Shown here in pieces: positions 1 to 8,652 of a DNA stretch of 64,000 nt. Source of the DNA: Hyphomicrobiales bacterium (GTDB taxonomy: Bacteria; Pseudomonadota; Alphaproteobacteria; Rhizobiales; Beijerinckiaceae); the NCBI GenBank assembly GCA_027487245.1, contig JAIYDY010000119.1, positions 1 to 64,000 of the forward strand. The letters are read 5' to 3'. The notes below the pieces were generated by a model. The model saw only the letters and a program-made list of their open reading frames with translations. It was not told the origin of the DNA and ran no database searches. The position numbers were made by a program, and so were the translations under genes. Positions within the stretch are counted from its first letter, which is position 1. Each line of letters opens with the position of its first letter.

Positions 1-141
1 CTACCATCCCGAGGCCCCCAGATTCCAAGCGAGTTCAATGACCGTCCAAGCATCCGCGTGCCCTTGTCGAATTCTGGTCTGTGCAGATCGTGCAAGGCTG
101 AAGGACGCCCCGGCTATCGACAAACACTTTAACCGCCTCCT

Positions 142-165
142 ATACATAAAGTCTGCTTTGTGCAT
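142..165. promoter_or_regulatory. Imperfect palindrome just upstream of the LysR gene
   Basis: An imperfect 24-bp palindrome (core AAAG-tctg-CTTT, outer arms ATaCA / TGcAT, eight of ten pairs matching) lies directly before the Shine-Dalgarno AAGGAGG at 167-173. Its place fits an autoregulatory operator for the LysR-type gene that follows. That role is inferred from position only. Confidence 0.4.
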
Positions 166-182
166 GAAGGAGGATGTCAAGC

Positions 183-1148
183 ATGGCGAGTATCCGAAGA
201 CGTCTGCCGCTGACGGCTTTGCGCACATTCGAGGCGGCTGCGCGGCTCCAGAGTTTCAAGGATGCAGCGCAGGAACTGGGCGTCAGCGCCACGACGGTCA
301 GCAACCAGATTAGGATGCTCGAACGCGACTGGCGTTGCCTGCTCTTCGTGCGCAAGACACGGCAGGTTGTTCTGACGGAGACCGGCCAGGCCCTCGGTCA
401 GGTCATTGCCCAATCGTTCGATGCCATCGCGCGCGAGATCGACTATCATATCACCACCACGCGCCACTCCACATCGATGGCTGTCGGGGCGATTTTCGGT
501 GCACGCTGGCTGACTCCGAGGCTCCAGAAGTTCCGCAAGGACTTGCCGCGCATCGCGCTGTCTCTGCGTAGGGGGCGGCGCATCACCAGCCCAACTGATA
601 TGCCGGCCGCCATCGTCGTGGACTGGGGCACGGGCCATTGGCACGGCCTCGAGGCGGAGCCGCTGCTTTCTATTCGTTACGCGCCTGTGATCAGCCCGAC
701 CCTTGTGGCGTCTGTCGGCGGCATTTCAACACCGGCAGACTTGTCCAAGGTTTCTGTTCTCCACCAGCATGACCGGTCTGAATGGAACGCCTGGCTCGCT
801 CTGGTTGGCGCAGATTCCGTAAGATTCCCTGACGAGACCATCATCGAAGATTCCAATATCGCCATGCAGGCCGCTATCTCCGGACAGGGCGTTGCCCTTG
901 GCTCGTTTCCATTCGTCCAGGATGAAGTTGACGCAGGTCGACTGATCAAGCCTTTCGAAGATGAACTGACGCCGACGAGACGCTACTATATCCTGACGCG
1001 CCCTGGCGCGCTCCACCAACCGGAGATCAAGGCTGTCTGTGACTGGCTCCACGCAGAGGCTGCAGAATACGCCAGAATCTGGCCCTACACGAAGGCCGGG
1101 AGCGCAACCGATAACAGCGAACCGTCGGGATCAGTGTTGACGCCATAG
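183..1148 (+). CDS. LysR-family transcriptional regulator, GcvA-like
   Basis: This is a DNA-binding regulator of the GcvA branch of the LysR family. The N-terminus has the wHTH pattern (LPLTALRTFEAAARL, then SATTVSNQIRMLE) in residues 6-60. The rest is a periplasmic-binding-like effector domain, ending with the GcvA-type segment on residues exposed after AISGQGVALG. I chose ATG 183 over ATG 174 because AAGGAGG at 167-173 is nine bases from 183 but abuts 174. Length, about 321 residues, is normal for the family. The gene is convergent with, and overlaps by 64 bp, the S51 peptidase gene. A palindrome at 142-165 suggests autoregulation. Likely targets are the adjacent peptidase and the ABC cassette starting at 2001 (inference). 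Confidence 0.85.
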   Translation: MASIRRRLPLTALRTFEAAARLQSFKDAAQELGVSATTVSNQIRMLERDWRCLLFVRKTRQVVLTETGQALGQVIAQSFDAIAREIDYHITTTRHSTSMAVGAIFGARWLTPRLQKFRKDLPRIALSLRRGRRITSPTDMPAAIVVDWGTGHWHGLEAEPLLSIRYAPVISPTLVASVGGISTPADLSKVSVLHQHDRSEWNAWLALVGADSVRFPDETIIEDSNIAMQAAISGQGVALGSFPFVQDEVDAGRLIKPFEDELTPTRRYYILTRPGALHQPEIKAVCDWLHAEAAEYARIWPYTKAGSATDNSEPSGSVLTP

Positions 1149-1771
1149 GCCCAACACCCCGGCTCCGCCGACCACGCAGCGGGTGGAACGCCATGACGAA
1201 ACACCACCGCGACGCCGTCATCAATGCCAAATCCTGACGGCAGCACGCCCGAGCCGATCTTTTCGTGGAAAGCCGGGCGCCGATCTGCATCCGCATTGAA
1301 ATGCGCGCAAATGCTACCTTTCAACAGTCCGAGTCCGCTTATCGGCTCCATGGCGCCAGACTCACCGCGCACCAGCGCGTGCTCAAACCAGCATACCGCA
1401 CCGGCACTGACACCCGCGAGGACCGTGCCGTTTCGATGTGCCTCAGCCAACGCGGCATCGAAACCGGTCTGGCGCCAGCGCGTCAGCATCCTCGCCGTAT
1501 CGCCGCCGCCAACGTAGATCATGTCATGCCTCGTCGCCCATTGGCGCGCATCGTCCGCGCCGGTGTTGGAGGAGAGGACCGATGCGTGTGGCACGCGGGG
1601 CGCAATCAGTTCGTGAAAGTACCTCAATCGAACCGGATCATCGTCACTTGCCGTTCCCACATAGCCGATGCGCCGGGCAGTGCCGTTGAGGTGCGACAAC
1701 AGAAAGTCGTCCAGACCTGCGCTTGTCAGGGTTGTGAAGCCACCACCCCCGATAGCGATGATTTTTGCCAT
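1085..1771 (-). CDS. Peptidase family S51 (dipeptidase E / cyanophycinase-like)
   Basis: Cytoplasmic serine peptidase-like protein of the class I glutamine-amidotransferase fold. Family S51 members cleave Asp-X dipeptides or cyanophycin. The start (ATG 1771) begins MAKIIAIGGGG, the usual first strand; an in-frame extension to 1834 lacks family character. Visible features are YVGGGDT at about 87-92, the nucleophile elbow GVSAG with Ser122, and a CAHF..D..RRPAFH segment with the catalytic His at about 157. Length is 228 residues, normal for peptidase E. It is divergent from the peptide-type ABC cassette at 2001, so a role in degrading an imported small peptide or amino-acid conjugate is plausible but unproven. 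Its last 21 codons overlap the end of the LysR gene on the other strand. Confidence 0.82.
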   Translation of the reverse strand: MAKIIAIGGGGFTTLTSAGLDDFLLSHLNGTARRIGYVGTASDDDPVRLRYFHELIAPRVPHASVLSSNTGADDARQWATRHDMIYVGGGDTARMLTRWRQTGFDAALAEAHRNGTVLAGVSAGAVCWFEHALVRGESGAMEPISGLGLLKGSICAHFNADADRRPAFHEKIGSGVLPSGFGIDDGVAVVFRHGVPPAAWSAEPGCWAYGVNTDPDGSLLSVALPAFV

Positions 1772-1849
1772 GCAGGCCCCATCTTCCTCATCCTTAGCCA
1801 ATCGACGATACCCTGGGACATTGGCGTCGAACAAGCGCCGAGCGCCATC

Positions 1850-1873
1850 GCATAAATGAGCTTTATTTTATGC
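1850..1873. promoter_or_regulatory. Palindrome in the divergent peptidase / ABC cassette promoter region
   Basis: Inverted repeat GCATAAA-N10-TTTATGC, which also contains a nested ATAAA-tgagc-TTTAT. It sits between the S51 gene (start 1771, minus strand) and the binding-protein gene (start 2001). The CATAAA half-site also occurs in the palindrome at 142-165. A LysR-type operator controlling both directions is plausible, but spacers differ between the two sites. Confidence 0.4.
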
Positions 1874-2000
1874 ATAATGCGAGGAAAATGGAGTTGTAAC
1901 CCCGGAGTGTGCGTCGCAGTCTGCGATGCAAAGCCAATCGTGCTTCGATGATAATTCATCCATTGAACAAAAAAATGGCACCCTGGGAGGGAGAACCATC

Positions 2001-3488
2001 ATGAACAAGCTGATTGGCGCAATCGCCATTGCCGCATTCTCGATGACGGCGACAGCCGTTTTCGCTCAATCCAAAGGCACGTTCCGACAGGCGCACGACA
2101 TCGGTTTTGGCGATGCGTCCAGCCTTGATCCGATCTCGCGTGGCCGCGTGTTCCAGCTGACCGAGAAGCTGATGAGCCGCCTTGTCAGGATCAGCCCTGA
2201 TGGAAAGCCGGTGGGTGAACTGGCGGAAAGCTGGTCGACAACATCCGACGCGCAGACCTGGACCTTCAAACTGCGTCCGAACGTCAAATTTCACGACGGC
2301 AAGGTGATGACAGCCGCCGATGTGGTCTACTCGATCCGCCGCATTCAGGACCCCAAGGAAAATTCGCCGGTTCGCTCGACGATAGCCGTGATTGACACGG
2401 TCGAAGCGGCCGATCCGCAAACCGTGGTCATGAAGCTGAAGTCACCTTATGCGGAACTGCCGCTGGTGCTCACCGACTATCGCGTCGTTGTGATTCCGGA
2501 TGGCTCAGGCGATACGATCAAGACTACCGGCATCGGCACCGGCCCATTCAAGCTTGAGAAGTTCGAGCCACGCGGCACTTCAGTTCTCGTCGCAAACAAG
2601 GATTATTTCCAGGGCGCGCCGGGTGTCGAGCGGGTCGAGGTCATCGGCATCGCTGATGCGAATGCGCGTGTTCAGGCTCTCCTTGGGGGCCAGATCGACT
2701 TCCTTCCCGGACTCACGCGCCAGCAGCGTACGCTGCTCGAGCGCAGTAACAGGCACAGCGTCTGGCAGGTCAAGACGGGCAACTGGCGTGGCATGGTGTT
2801 CCGGACCGACGTCAAGCCATTCGACGATGTGCGCGTGCGGCGCGCGGTTCGGATGGCCGTTGATCGGCAGGCGCTGCTAAACCTCGTTGCCGGAGCGGAC
2901 GGCGGCGTAGTCGGCTGCGACACGCCTGTCAGCCCGGTTGATCAATATCGCTCGCCCAAGACCTGCGCGCAGGACATCGCAGGCGCCAAGAAGCTTTTGG
3001 CGGACGCCGGATATCCGAACGGTATCGATGTTGAGGTCCATACCAGCACGATCGAGTCGGTCTGGCCGACAATTGCCGAGGCTTATCAGCAGCAGGTCGC
3101 TGCTGCGGGTATCCGCGTCAAGGTGACACCGGTTCCGACCGACGGATACTGGACCCAGATCTGGATGAAGAAGGACGTCGTCATGACGCGGTTCAATGAC
3201 CGTCCGGCAGACGCGATCCTGAACGAAGTCTACCGCAGTGGCACGCCTTGGAACGAGTCCTTCTTCAAGGACGAAAAGTTTGACGCGATGCTCGACGCCG
3301 CTCGCCGCGAACTGGATGCCGAGAAGCGCAAGGCCCTGTACATCGCCGCTCAGGATTATCTGTCGGACAATGGTGGAACTTTTGTGACCTACCATGTTGT
3401 CGATAATGTCGCGACGACAGCGCGGGTGAAGGATCTAGACAAGCTTGAGAACTTCTCGATCCGCTGGCATCTCGTCAAAGTGGACTAG
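2001..3488 (+). CDS. ABC transporter solute-binding protein, family 5 (peptide/opine type)
   Basis: Periplasmic binding protein that captures substrate for the permeases encoded next. The first 23 residues form a classical signal peptide (MNKLIGAIAIAAF... AVFAQ). The mature part shows the SBP_bac_5 hallmarks: FKLRPNVKFHDGK with adjacent TAADVVYSI, DVRVRRAVRMAVDR, and AKKLLADAGYP. Start ATG 2001 follows GGAGGGAG at 1987-1994, which overrides a longer upstream frame. Length is 495 residues, usual for DppA/OppA homologues. It is the first gene of a cassette with permeases at 3567 and 4523, the double ATPase at 5418 and the oxidoreductase at 7471. Substrate cannot be read from sequence. Confidence 0.92.
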   Translation: MNKLIGAIAIAAFSMTATAVFAQSKGTFRQAHDIGFGDASSLDPISRGRVFQLTEKLMSRLVRISPDGKPVGELAESWSTTSDAQTWTFKLRPNVKFHDGKVMTAADVVYSIRRIQDPKENSPVRSTIAVIDTVEAADPQTVVMKLKSPYAELPLVLTDYRVVVIPDGSGDTIKTTGIGTGPFKLEKFEPRGTSVLVANKDYFQGAPGVERVEVIGIADANARVQALLGGQIDFLPGLTRQQRTLLERSNRHSVWQVKTGNWRGMVFRTDVKPFDDVRVRRAVRMAVDRQALLNLVAGADGGVVGCDTPVSPVDQYRSPKTCAQDIAGAKKLLADAGYPNGIDVEVHTSTIESVWPTIAEAYQQQVAAAGIRVKVTPVPTDGYWTQIWMKKDVVMTRFNDRPADAILNEVYRSGTPWNESFFKDEKFDAMLDAARRELDAEKRKALYIAAQDYLSDNGGTFVTYHVVDNVATTARVKDLDKLENFSIRWHLVKVD

Positions 3489-3566
3489 TGTTTCACAATG
3501 CAGGTGCGTCCCAAAATGGGGGAACGCGCCGGCAGATGAGTTCTGTGGTCAATACCAAATGGTGCC

Positions 3567-4526
3567 ATGCTTCGCATTTTCATACACCGCTTGTTATTGG
3601 GCATCGCCACGGTCGCGATGGTTTCTGGTATCATTTTCGCGGCGGTCGAAGCGCTGCCGGGGGATGCCTGCACAGCAATCTTGCAGCGCGATGCCTCCGG
3701 CGAGCGCCTCGCCAATTGCCGGCGGGAACTGGGCCTCGATCGGCCCGCGGCGACACGTTATGCGGAATGGGCATTTGGGGCCGTGCGTGGCGATCTCGGC
3801 ATTTCCGCTCACAACAACAAGCCGATTGCCTCGCTGGTCGGAGACCGGCTGAAAAACACATTGCTTCTCGCTGGTTGTTCGCTGGCGCTTGGCATCCCGC
3901 TTGCGCTGTTTCTGGGTGTGCTGACCGGCCTGCGACGCGACAAGTTTTCCGATCTGGCGATCTCAACGATCGCTATCTTTGCCATGACTATCCCCGAATT
4001 CGTCACCGCCACGGTGTTGATCTTTGTCTTCAGTATCTGGCTTGGCTGGGTGCCGGGCATCGTGACGGCTTCGGCGAGTTCCTCTCTCTCGGCGTTCTTT
4101 CCGGGCATTGTTCTACCCGTCATTGTGCTGACGATGGTGATGACGGCGCACATTATGCGAACGGTCCGTTCAAGCGTGATCGATGTGATGAGCAGTGATT
4201 ACGTTCAGATGGCAACGCTCAAAGGCGCTCCTTACTGGCAGATCGTCTTCCGCCATGCGCTGCCAAATGCCTTGCTGCCAGCCATCAACGTGATCGCGCT
4301 CACCGTGGGTTGGCTGCTCGGTGGGGTCGTCGTCGTGGAGAAGGTGTTCAACTATCCCGGCCTTGGGCATTATATGATCGACTCGATCTCCGACCGCGAC
4401 CTTCCTGTCGTGCAGGCAATCGCCCTGATCGTTGCGACAGCCTATGTCGGAGTCAATCTCGCGGCAGATCTTCTTGCCATGACCTTCAACCCGCGCCTGC
4501 GCACGCTCAAGGCGCGGTCACCATGA
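3567..4526 (+). CDS. ABC transporter permease, DppB/OppB type
   Basis: Inner-membrane subunit of the peptide/opine importer of cassette 1. It has the DppB layout: an N-terminal membrane segment (MLRIFIHRLLLGIATVAMV), the EALPGDAC loop, then further membrane segments and the EAA-type ATPase-contact loop near residues 210-230 (YVQMATLKGAPYWQIVFRHALPNA). Length is 319 residues, as expected. No strong ribosome site is seen before 3567, and the 78-bp gap after the binding-protein gene is the largest between transporter genes in this cassette. The stop overlaps the next start (ATGA). Confidence 0.92.
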   Translation: MLRIFIHRLLLGIATVAMVSGIIFAAVEALPGDACTAILQRDASGERLANCRRELGLDRPAATRYAEWAFGAVRGDLGISAHNNKPIASLVGDRLKNTLLLAGCSLALGIPLALFLGVLTGLRRDKFSDLAISTIAIFAMTIPEFVTATVLIFVFSIWLGWVPGIVTASASSSLSAFFPGIVLPVIVLTMVMTAHIMRTVRSSVIDVMSSDYVQMATLKGAPYWQIVFRHALPNALLPAINVIALTVGWLLGGVVVVEKVFNYPGLGHYMIDSISDRDLPVVQAIALIVATAYVGVNLAADLLAMTFNPRLRTLKARSP

Positions 4527-5416
4527 GCGACGGTCCTGCAACTCTGGCCGCAATAACGGCTCGCCCTTCGCGCATTTTGTCAGTCATTCGCGAAGTGCTG
4601 TCACGCCCGTCCGGTTTCATCGGCTTGTTTCTGATCATCGCGCATGTGGTGCTGGCGCTTTTCAGTCCCTTCTTTGCACCATTCGATTTCAAGGCAATGA
4701 ACGCCAACGCCATCCTCTTGCCGCCGGATGCCACGCATTGGCTCGGCACGGATCAGCTTGGCAGGGACATCCTGACCCGTACGATCATGGGCGGACGACA
4801 GGCGATCCTGGTCACGGCAATCGCCACGCCGTTGGCTGTCGCCTGGGGCGGACTGCTCGGCATCTATCTGGGGCTGGTCGGCGGACGCCTGGATGACATA
4901 CTGATGCGGGTTGTCGACGCGTTCCTTGCGTTGCCGTGGATCCTCAAGATGCTGTTGATGATCGTCACCTTCGGAACAGGTGTCGGCGTGCTCATTCCGA
5001 CGCTCGCCTTCTTCTACGGCATTCCCGTCATCCGCATTGCGCGCGCGGCGACGCAGAATATCGTCGCCCGTGACTTTGTGCTTGCCGCGCGGGCACGTGG
5101 TCACAGTCGCGGCTCCATCATGCGAAGGGAATTGTTCGGCAATGTGCTCGACGCGCTGATGGTTGAAGGCGCGATGCGCTGGTCGTGGATGCTTCTTGCC
5201 TTCACCTCCCTCTCGTTTCTTGGCTTTGGCGTTTCGCCGCCAACGCCGGATTGGGGCTTGATGATCGCGGATTCCCGCAACTTCATGGCGATCGCGCCCT
5301 GGCCGGCCTTCGCACCGGTCATCGCGCTGAGCTCCCTCATCATTGGCATCAACCTGACCGCGGATGCGCTCGCCAAGGCGCTCGGCATCGACCGCGCACA
5401 GGCGGCGGTGCACTGA
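4523..5416 (+). CDS. ABC transporter permease, DppC/OppC type
   Basis: Second inner-membrane subunit of cassette 1. It shows the DppC hallmark HWLGTDQLGRDILTRTIMGG at about residues 72-91 and the EAA-like loop ARDFVLAARARGHSRGSIM. The GFGVSPPTPDWGLMI motif near the C-terminus is also typical. I set the start at ATG 4523, which overlaps the preceding stop by four bases; the longer frame beginning at 4310 lies inside the DppB gene. Length is 297 residues. It pairs with the DppB subunit at 3567 and is energised by the fused ATPase at 5418. Confidence 0.92.
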   Translation: MSDGPATLAAITARPSRILSVIREVLSRPSGFIGLFLIIAHVVLALFSPFFAPFDFKAMNANAILLPPDATHWLGTDQLGRDILTRTIMGGRQAILVTAIATPLAVAWGGLLGIYLGLVGGRLDDILMRVVDAFLALPWILKMLLMIVTFGTGVGVLIPTLAFFYGIPVIRIARAATQNIVARDFVLAARARGHSRGSIMRRELFGNVLDALMVEGAMRWSWMLLAFTSLSFLGFGVSPPTPDWGLMIADSRNFMAIAPWPAFAPVIALSSLIIGINLTADALAKALGIDRAQAAVH

Positions 5417-5417
5417 G

Positions 5418-7481
5418 ATGACGGGCGATATCCTGATTGATGTCCAGAATCTGAGCATCGGTTTCACAGGTCGCTCGGGCAAACTCCTGCCCGTTCTGCG
5501 CAACATCGATCTTGGCGTTCGGCGCGGGGAGACTGTTGGTATCGTCGGCGAGAGCGGTTCCGGCAAGAGCACGCTTGCGCTCGCCATGATGGGCTATCTC
5601 AAGCATGGCCTACGCGTGATCTCCGGGCGATCGTTGTTCGACGGGCGCGATTTGCTAACCATGCCGTCGTGCGAGTTGCAGCGCATTCGCGGTGGCAAGA
5701 TCGCGCTGATCCCGCAGAACTCGGGACAGTCGCTGTCGCCCAATCTGCGCGTTGGCGCCCAATTGACCGAAGCGCTGGCGCTGCACGGCAAGCTGGCGCT
5801 TTCGGCTTTTCCCGCGCGTGTCATCCAATTGCTGCAGCAGGTGCGCCTGCCGGATCCCGAAGTCATCGCGAGCCGCTATCCGCATGAGTTGTCCGGCGGA
5901 CAACAGCAGCGCGTCGCCATCGCCATGGCCCTGGCAGGAGAACCTGAGGCCCTGCTGCTTGACGAGCCGACCACAGGCCTTGATGTCACCACACAGGCGC
6001 ACATCCTCGAACTTCTGAGCGACATTGCTGTGCGCTCTGACAAGGCTATGGTCTATGTCAGCCATGATCTCGGTGCGATTGCACGCGTCTGCAGCCGGGT
6101 CGTCGTCATGTATGCCGGCGAGATCGTCCTTGATGGCGATGCGACGACGGTTTTGACGAATCCCGGCCATCCCTATGCGCGCGGTCTCCTCGCGTCGATT
6201 CCGCGGCTGGGTAACCCAAGTCTCCCCATAGCGCTCGAAGGTCGCCCGCCGCCGCCAGGCGATGCCGGGCCAGGTTGCTCCTTTGTGGATCGTTGCGCCA
6301 TTGCCGAGTCGCCATGCCGCGCCGAGCGGCCCGGCCTCCAGCCGCTCCTTGCGGGCGGGCGCGTTCGCTGTCGTCTTACCGAAAGGGCCGAGTCGATCCC
6401 GACAAAGCGGGATGGCAAGCCGGCATCGGCCGGTGGAAGCTTTGGTGAGCCTTTGGTGCGATTGTCAAACCTTGCGATCAGCTATGCCCGGCAGAGCCTT
6501 GTAGATCAGCTGTTGGGTCGCAAGCCGCAAGGCGTTCCAACTGTCGACAGGGTCGATATCGAAATCCGGCAAGGTGAAGTCATCGGTCTTGTCGGCGAAT
6601 CCGGGTCCGGCAAGTCCACCATCCTCAAGGCGGTCGCCGGTCTGGTCGGGCCGGCAAGCGGCGAGATCGCCTATGACAAGTCTGGCGCGTTGCCAGCGAC
6701 TGTCGAGCAGAGACGACCAGAGCAGCTGCGCGAGATTCAGCTCATCTTTCAGAACCCGGACGAGAGCCTCAATCCCCGTCACACAATCGAGCAGATCCTC
6801 GCTCAGCCGCTCCAGCTCTATTTTGGACTTTCCGGCGACGCGCTGCGGGAGCGCAGCATCGCCATCCTCGAACGGGTCCGTCTTGGCGCGCATTATCTCG
6901 ATCGGCTGCCCAGTCAACTCTCAGGTGGAGAAAAGCAACGCGTCGCCATTGCGCGCGCCTTTGCTGCCAAGCCCAGGCTGGTGCTCTGCGATGAGGTCAC
7001 ATCGGCGCTGGATGTCTCGGTTCAAGCGGCCGTTCTTGATTTGCTCGACCAGCTCCGGCGCGATAGTAGCACCACCTATGTCTTCGTCGCGCATGACCTG
7101 GCGGTCGTTCGCGCGCTGTCGGACCGGGTTGCCGTTCTCTATCAGGGAAGGCTCTGTGAAATCGGTCCAACGTCGGCTGTCTATAGCAGGCCGTGTCACC
7201 CTTACACCGAAGCGCTCATAAGTGCTGTATTGGAGCCGGATCCGGGTGCGCGTCCTGTCCTGATGGCCGAGGACATCATGGAGCTGTCGCCGCCGGCCAA
7301 GGGTTGCCCGTTCCAGCGACGCTGTCACCGCAAGGTCGGGCCGATCTGCGAGAGCACGACTCCGCCACAACGGGATGCCGGGGCTGGACATGTTATCCAT
7401 TGCCATATTCCCATTGGCGAACTCACATCGGCACAGACTGTGAGCGCCTTGGGCAACGCAGTTCGCCCCCATGTCCAATGA
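5418..7481 (+). CDS. Fused double ATPase of peptide/opine ABC importer (DppD-DppF fusion)
   Basis: Cytoplasmic ATPase subunit with two complete nucleotide-binding domains in one 687-residue chain, replacing the usual separate DppD and DppF. Domain 1 has Walker [10 protein letters not shown] at about 44-52, signature LSGGQQQR near 157, Walker B LLLDEPTT near 180, and the oligopeptide C-terminal extension GCSFVDRCAIAESPC. Domain 2 has Walker A near 393, signature LSGGEKQR near 501, Walker B LVLCDEVTSALD near 521, and its own GCPFQRRCHRKVGPIC tail. ATG 5418 starts one base after the preceding stop. The end overlaps the next gene by 11 bp, suggesting coupling. The same architecture recurs at 14752. 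Confidence 0.93.
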   Translation: MTGDILIDVQNLSIGFTGRSGKLLPVLRNIDLGVRRGETVGIVGESGSGKSTLALAMMGYLKHGLRVISGRSLFDGRDLLTMPSCELQRIRGGKIALIPQNSGQSLSPNLRVGAQLTEALALHGKLALSAFPARVIQLLQQVRLPDPEVIASRYPHELSGGQQQRVAIAMALAGEPEALLLDEPTTGLDVTTQAHILELLSDIAVRSDKAMVYVSHDLGAIARVCSRVVVMYAGEIVLDGDATTVLTNPGHPYARGLLASIPRLGNPSLPIALEGRPPPPGDAGPGCSFVDRCAIAESPCRAERPGLQPLLAGGRVRCRLTERAESIPTKRDGKPASAGGSFGEPLVRLSNLAISYARQSLVDQLLGRKPQGVPTVDRVDIEIRQGEVIGLVGESGSGKSTILKAVAGLVGPASGEIAYDKSGALPATVEQRRPEQLREIQLIFQNPDESLNPRHTIEQILAQPLQLYFGLSGDALRERSIAILERVRLGAHYLDRLPSQLSGGEKQRVAIARAFAAKPRLVLCDEVTSALDVSVQAAVLDLLDQLRRDSSTTYVFVAHDLAVVRALSDRVAVLYQGRLCEIGPTSAVYSRPCHPYTEALISAVLEPDPGARPVLMAEDIMELSPPAKGCPFQRRCHRKVGPICESTTPPQRDAGAGHVIHCHIPIGELTSAQTVSALGNAVRPHVQ

Positions 7482-8529
7482 GGCAGGCGCCCAGATGCAG
7501 GGCTCAAAGCTGACCTTGTCGGACCGTCGGCGCTCCCTGCCAGTCGACGAGGCCCTCGATCTGGTGGCAAGGATTCTCGTTAAGGCAGGGCTGCCTACCG
7601 ACATCGGCCAGTGCGTGGCGGAGCATCTTGTCGATGCCGAGCTTTGCGGGGTGGAATCCCACGGCATCGTGCGCGTGATCCAGTATGTCGAGCAGCTCAA
7701 ATCCGGTTACCTTTTACCAAAGGCGCGCCCTGTCGTGTCCCATGGCGAGACGGGACCGCCCTTCATCGACGGCAGCGGCGGCATCGGCATCCCGGCGATG
7801 CATCTTGCCATGGATCAACTCTGTGACATGGCCGGCAGCAGTGGCATGGCCGTTCTGCCGATCCGCAATGTCGGCCATACTGGCCGCATCGGTGCCTTCG
7901 CTGAAACTGCAGCCATGCGCGGCATGTTGGTCATCATTATCGGTGGCGGCGGACGCCAGACATGGCGCCAAGCCGCGCCCTACGGCGGGCGCAAGGCGAT
8001 CCTGCCGACGAACCCTTACTGCATGGCGATCCCCGGCGGCGCGCGTGGCCCCGTCGTCATCGATTTTGCGACCTCGATGATCGCCGGCGGCTGGCTGCAT
8101 TCCGCCCGGGCCGCAGGCGCTCTGGTGCCCGCAGGCGCGATTGTCGACGCCGACGGAAATCCGAGCCGCGACCCCAAGGCCTATTTCAAAGGCGGCGCAA
8201 TCCTGCCCAAGGGCGGTCCGATGGGCTACGGTTTGGCCGTGATGGCCGAGATGATCTGCGAGGCGATGCTTGGTCCAGCGGCGACCGAGAGCAACTGGTT
8301 GACCCTGGCGATCGACACTTCCCGTTATCGCGACCGCTCCGTCATGACCCAGGCCGCAGAAGAAGTGCTCTCGGAGCTGCGCGCTTGCCCGCCCGCGCCC
8401 GGGTTCGAGCAGGTTCTCGTGCCGGGCGAGCGCGAGCGCGATGCAAGGCACGACAATCTTGCTCGTGGATTGTTGTTGCCAGAAAAGACGCTGGAGGACA
8501 TCCGAAGCCTCGCGGCAGTGTTCAATTGA
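7471..8529 (+). CDS. Ldh2-family NAD(P)-dependent oxidoreductase (malate/L-lactate dehydrogenase-like)
   Basis: Member of the Ldh2 superfamily, unrelated to Rossmann-fold LDHs. Members reduce or oxidise 2-oxo/2-hydroxy acids, ureidoglycolate, sulfolactate or cyclic imino acids. Visible motifs are VESHGIVRV near residue 60, which carries the family His, then IRNVGHTGRIGAFAE near 130 with the catalytic-type His, and NPYCMAIPGG and VIDFATSM in the nucleotide region. Length is 352 residues, normal. It overlaps the end of the double ATPase gene by 11 bp, so it is translated with the importer and probably acts on its substrate or the hydrolysis product. The exact substrate is unknown. Insertion-sequence debris follows directly. 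Confidence 0.85.
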   Translation: MSNEAGAQMQGSKLTLSDRRRSLPVDEALDLVARILVKAGLPTDIGQCVAEHLVDAELCGVESHGIVRVIQYVEQLKSGYLLPKARPVVSHGETGPPFIDGSGGIGIPAMHLAMDQLCDMAGSSGMAVLPIRNVGHTGRIGAFAETAAMRGMLVIIIGGGGRQTWRQAAPYGGRKAILPTNPYCMAIPGGARGPVVIDFATSMIAGGWLHSARAAGALVPAGAIVDADGNPSRDPKAYFKGGAILPKGGPMGYGLAVMAEMICEAMLGPAATESNWLTLAIDTSRYRDRSVMTQAAEEVLSELRACPPAPGFEQVLVPGERERDARHDNLARGLLLPEKTLEDIRSLAAVFN

Positions 8530-8580
8530 TTGTGCGCATGGCCCCTCAGCACCAGGGAAAACATCATGCAGCCAGTAGCC

Positions 8581-8650
8581 TGTAAATCGGCGTGGCGTTT
8601 GACCCCAGATCGGCACCGAAGGGTGACCCCATCTGGAATCCAGCAAGACA
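8581..8650. mobile_element. Remnant of an IS21-like terminal region
   Basis: Begins TGTAAATCGG and holds two spaced copies of TGACCCCA (at 8600 and 8624, 24 bp apart). Such repeated TGACCCC-type boxes are typical of IS21-family ends in alphaproteobacteria. No istA or istB reading frame follows; the sequence runs straight into an IS6-like end at about 8653. Family assignment rests on memory of such ends and is uncertain. Confidence 0.45.
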
Positions 8651-8652
8651 TT

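Noticed and set aside
1-228. Minus-strand open frame of 75 codons at the window edge
   Set aside because: It runs antisense through the LysR start and promoter palindrome, has no ribosome site and no recognisable motif.
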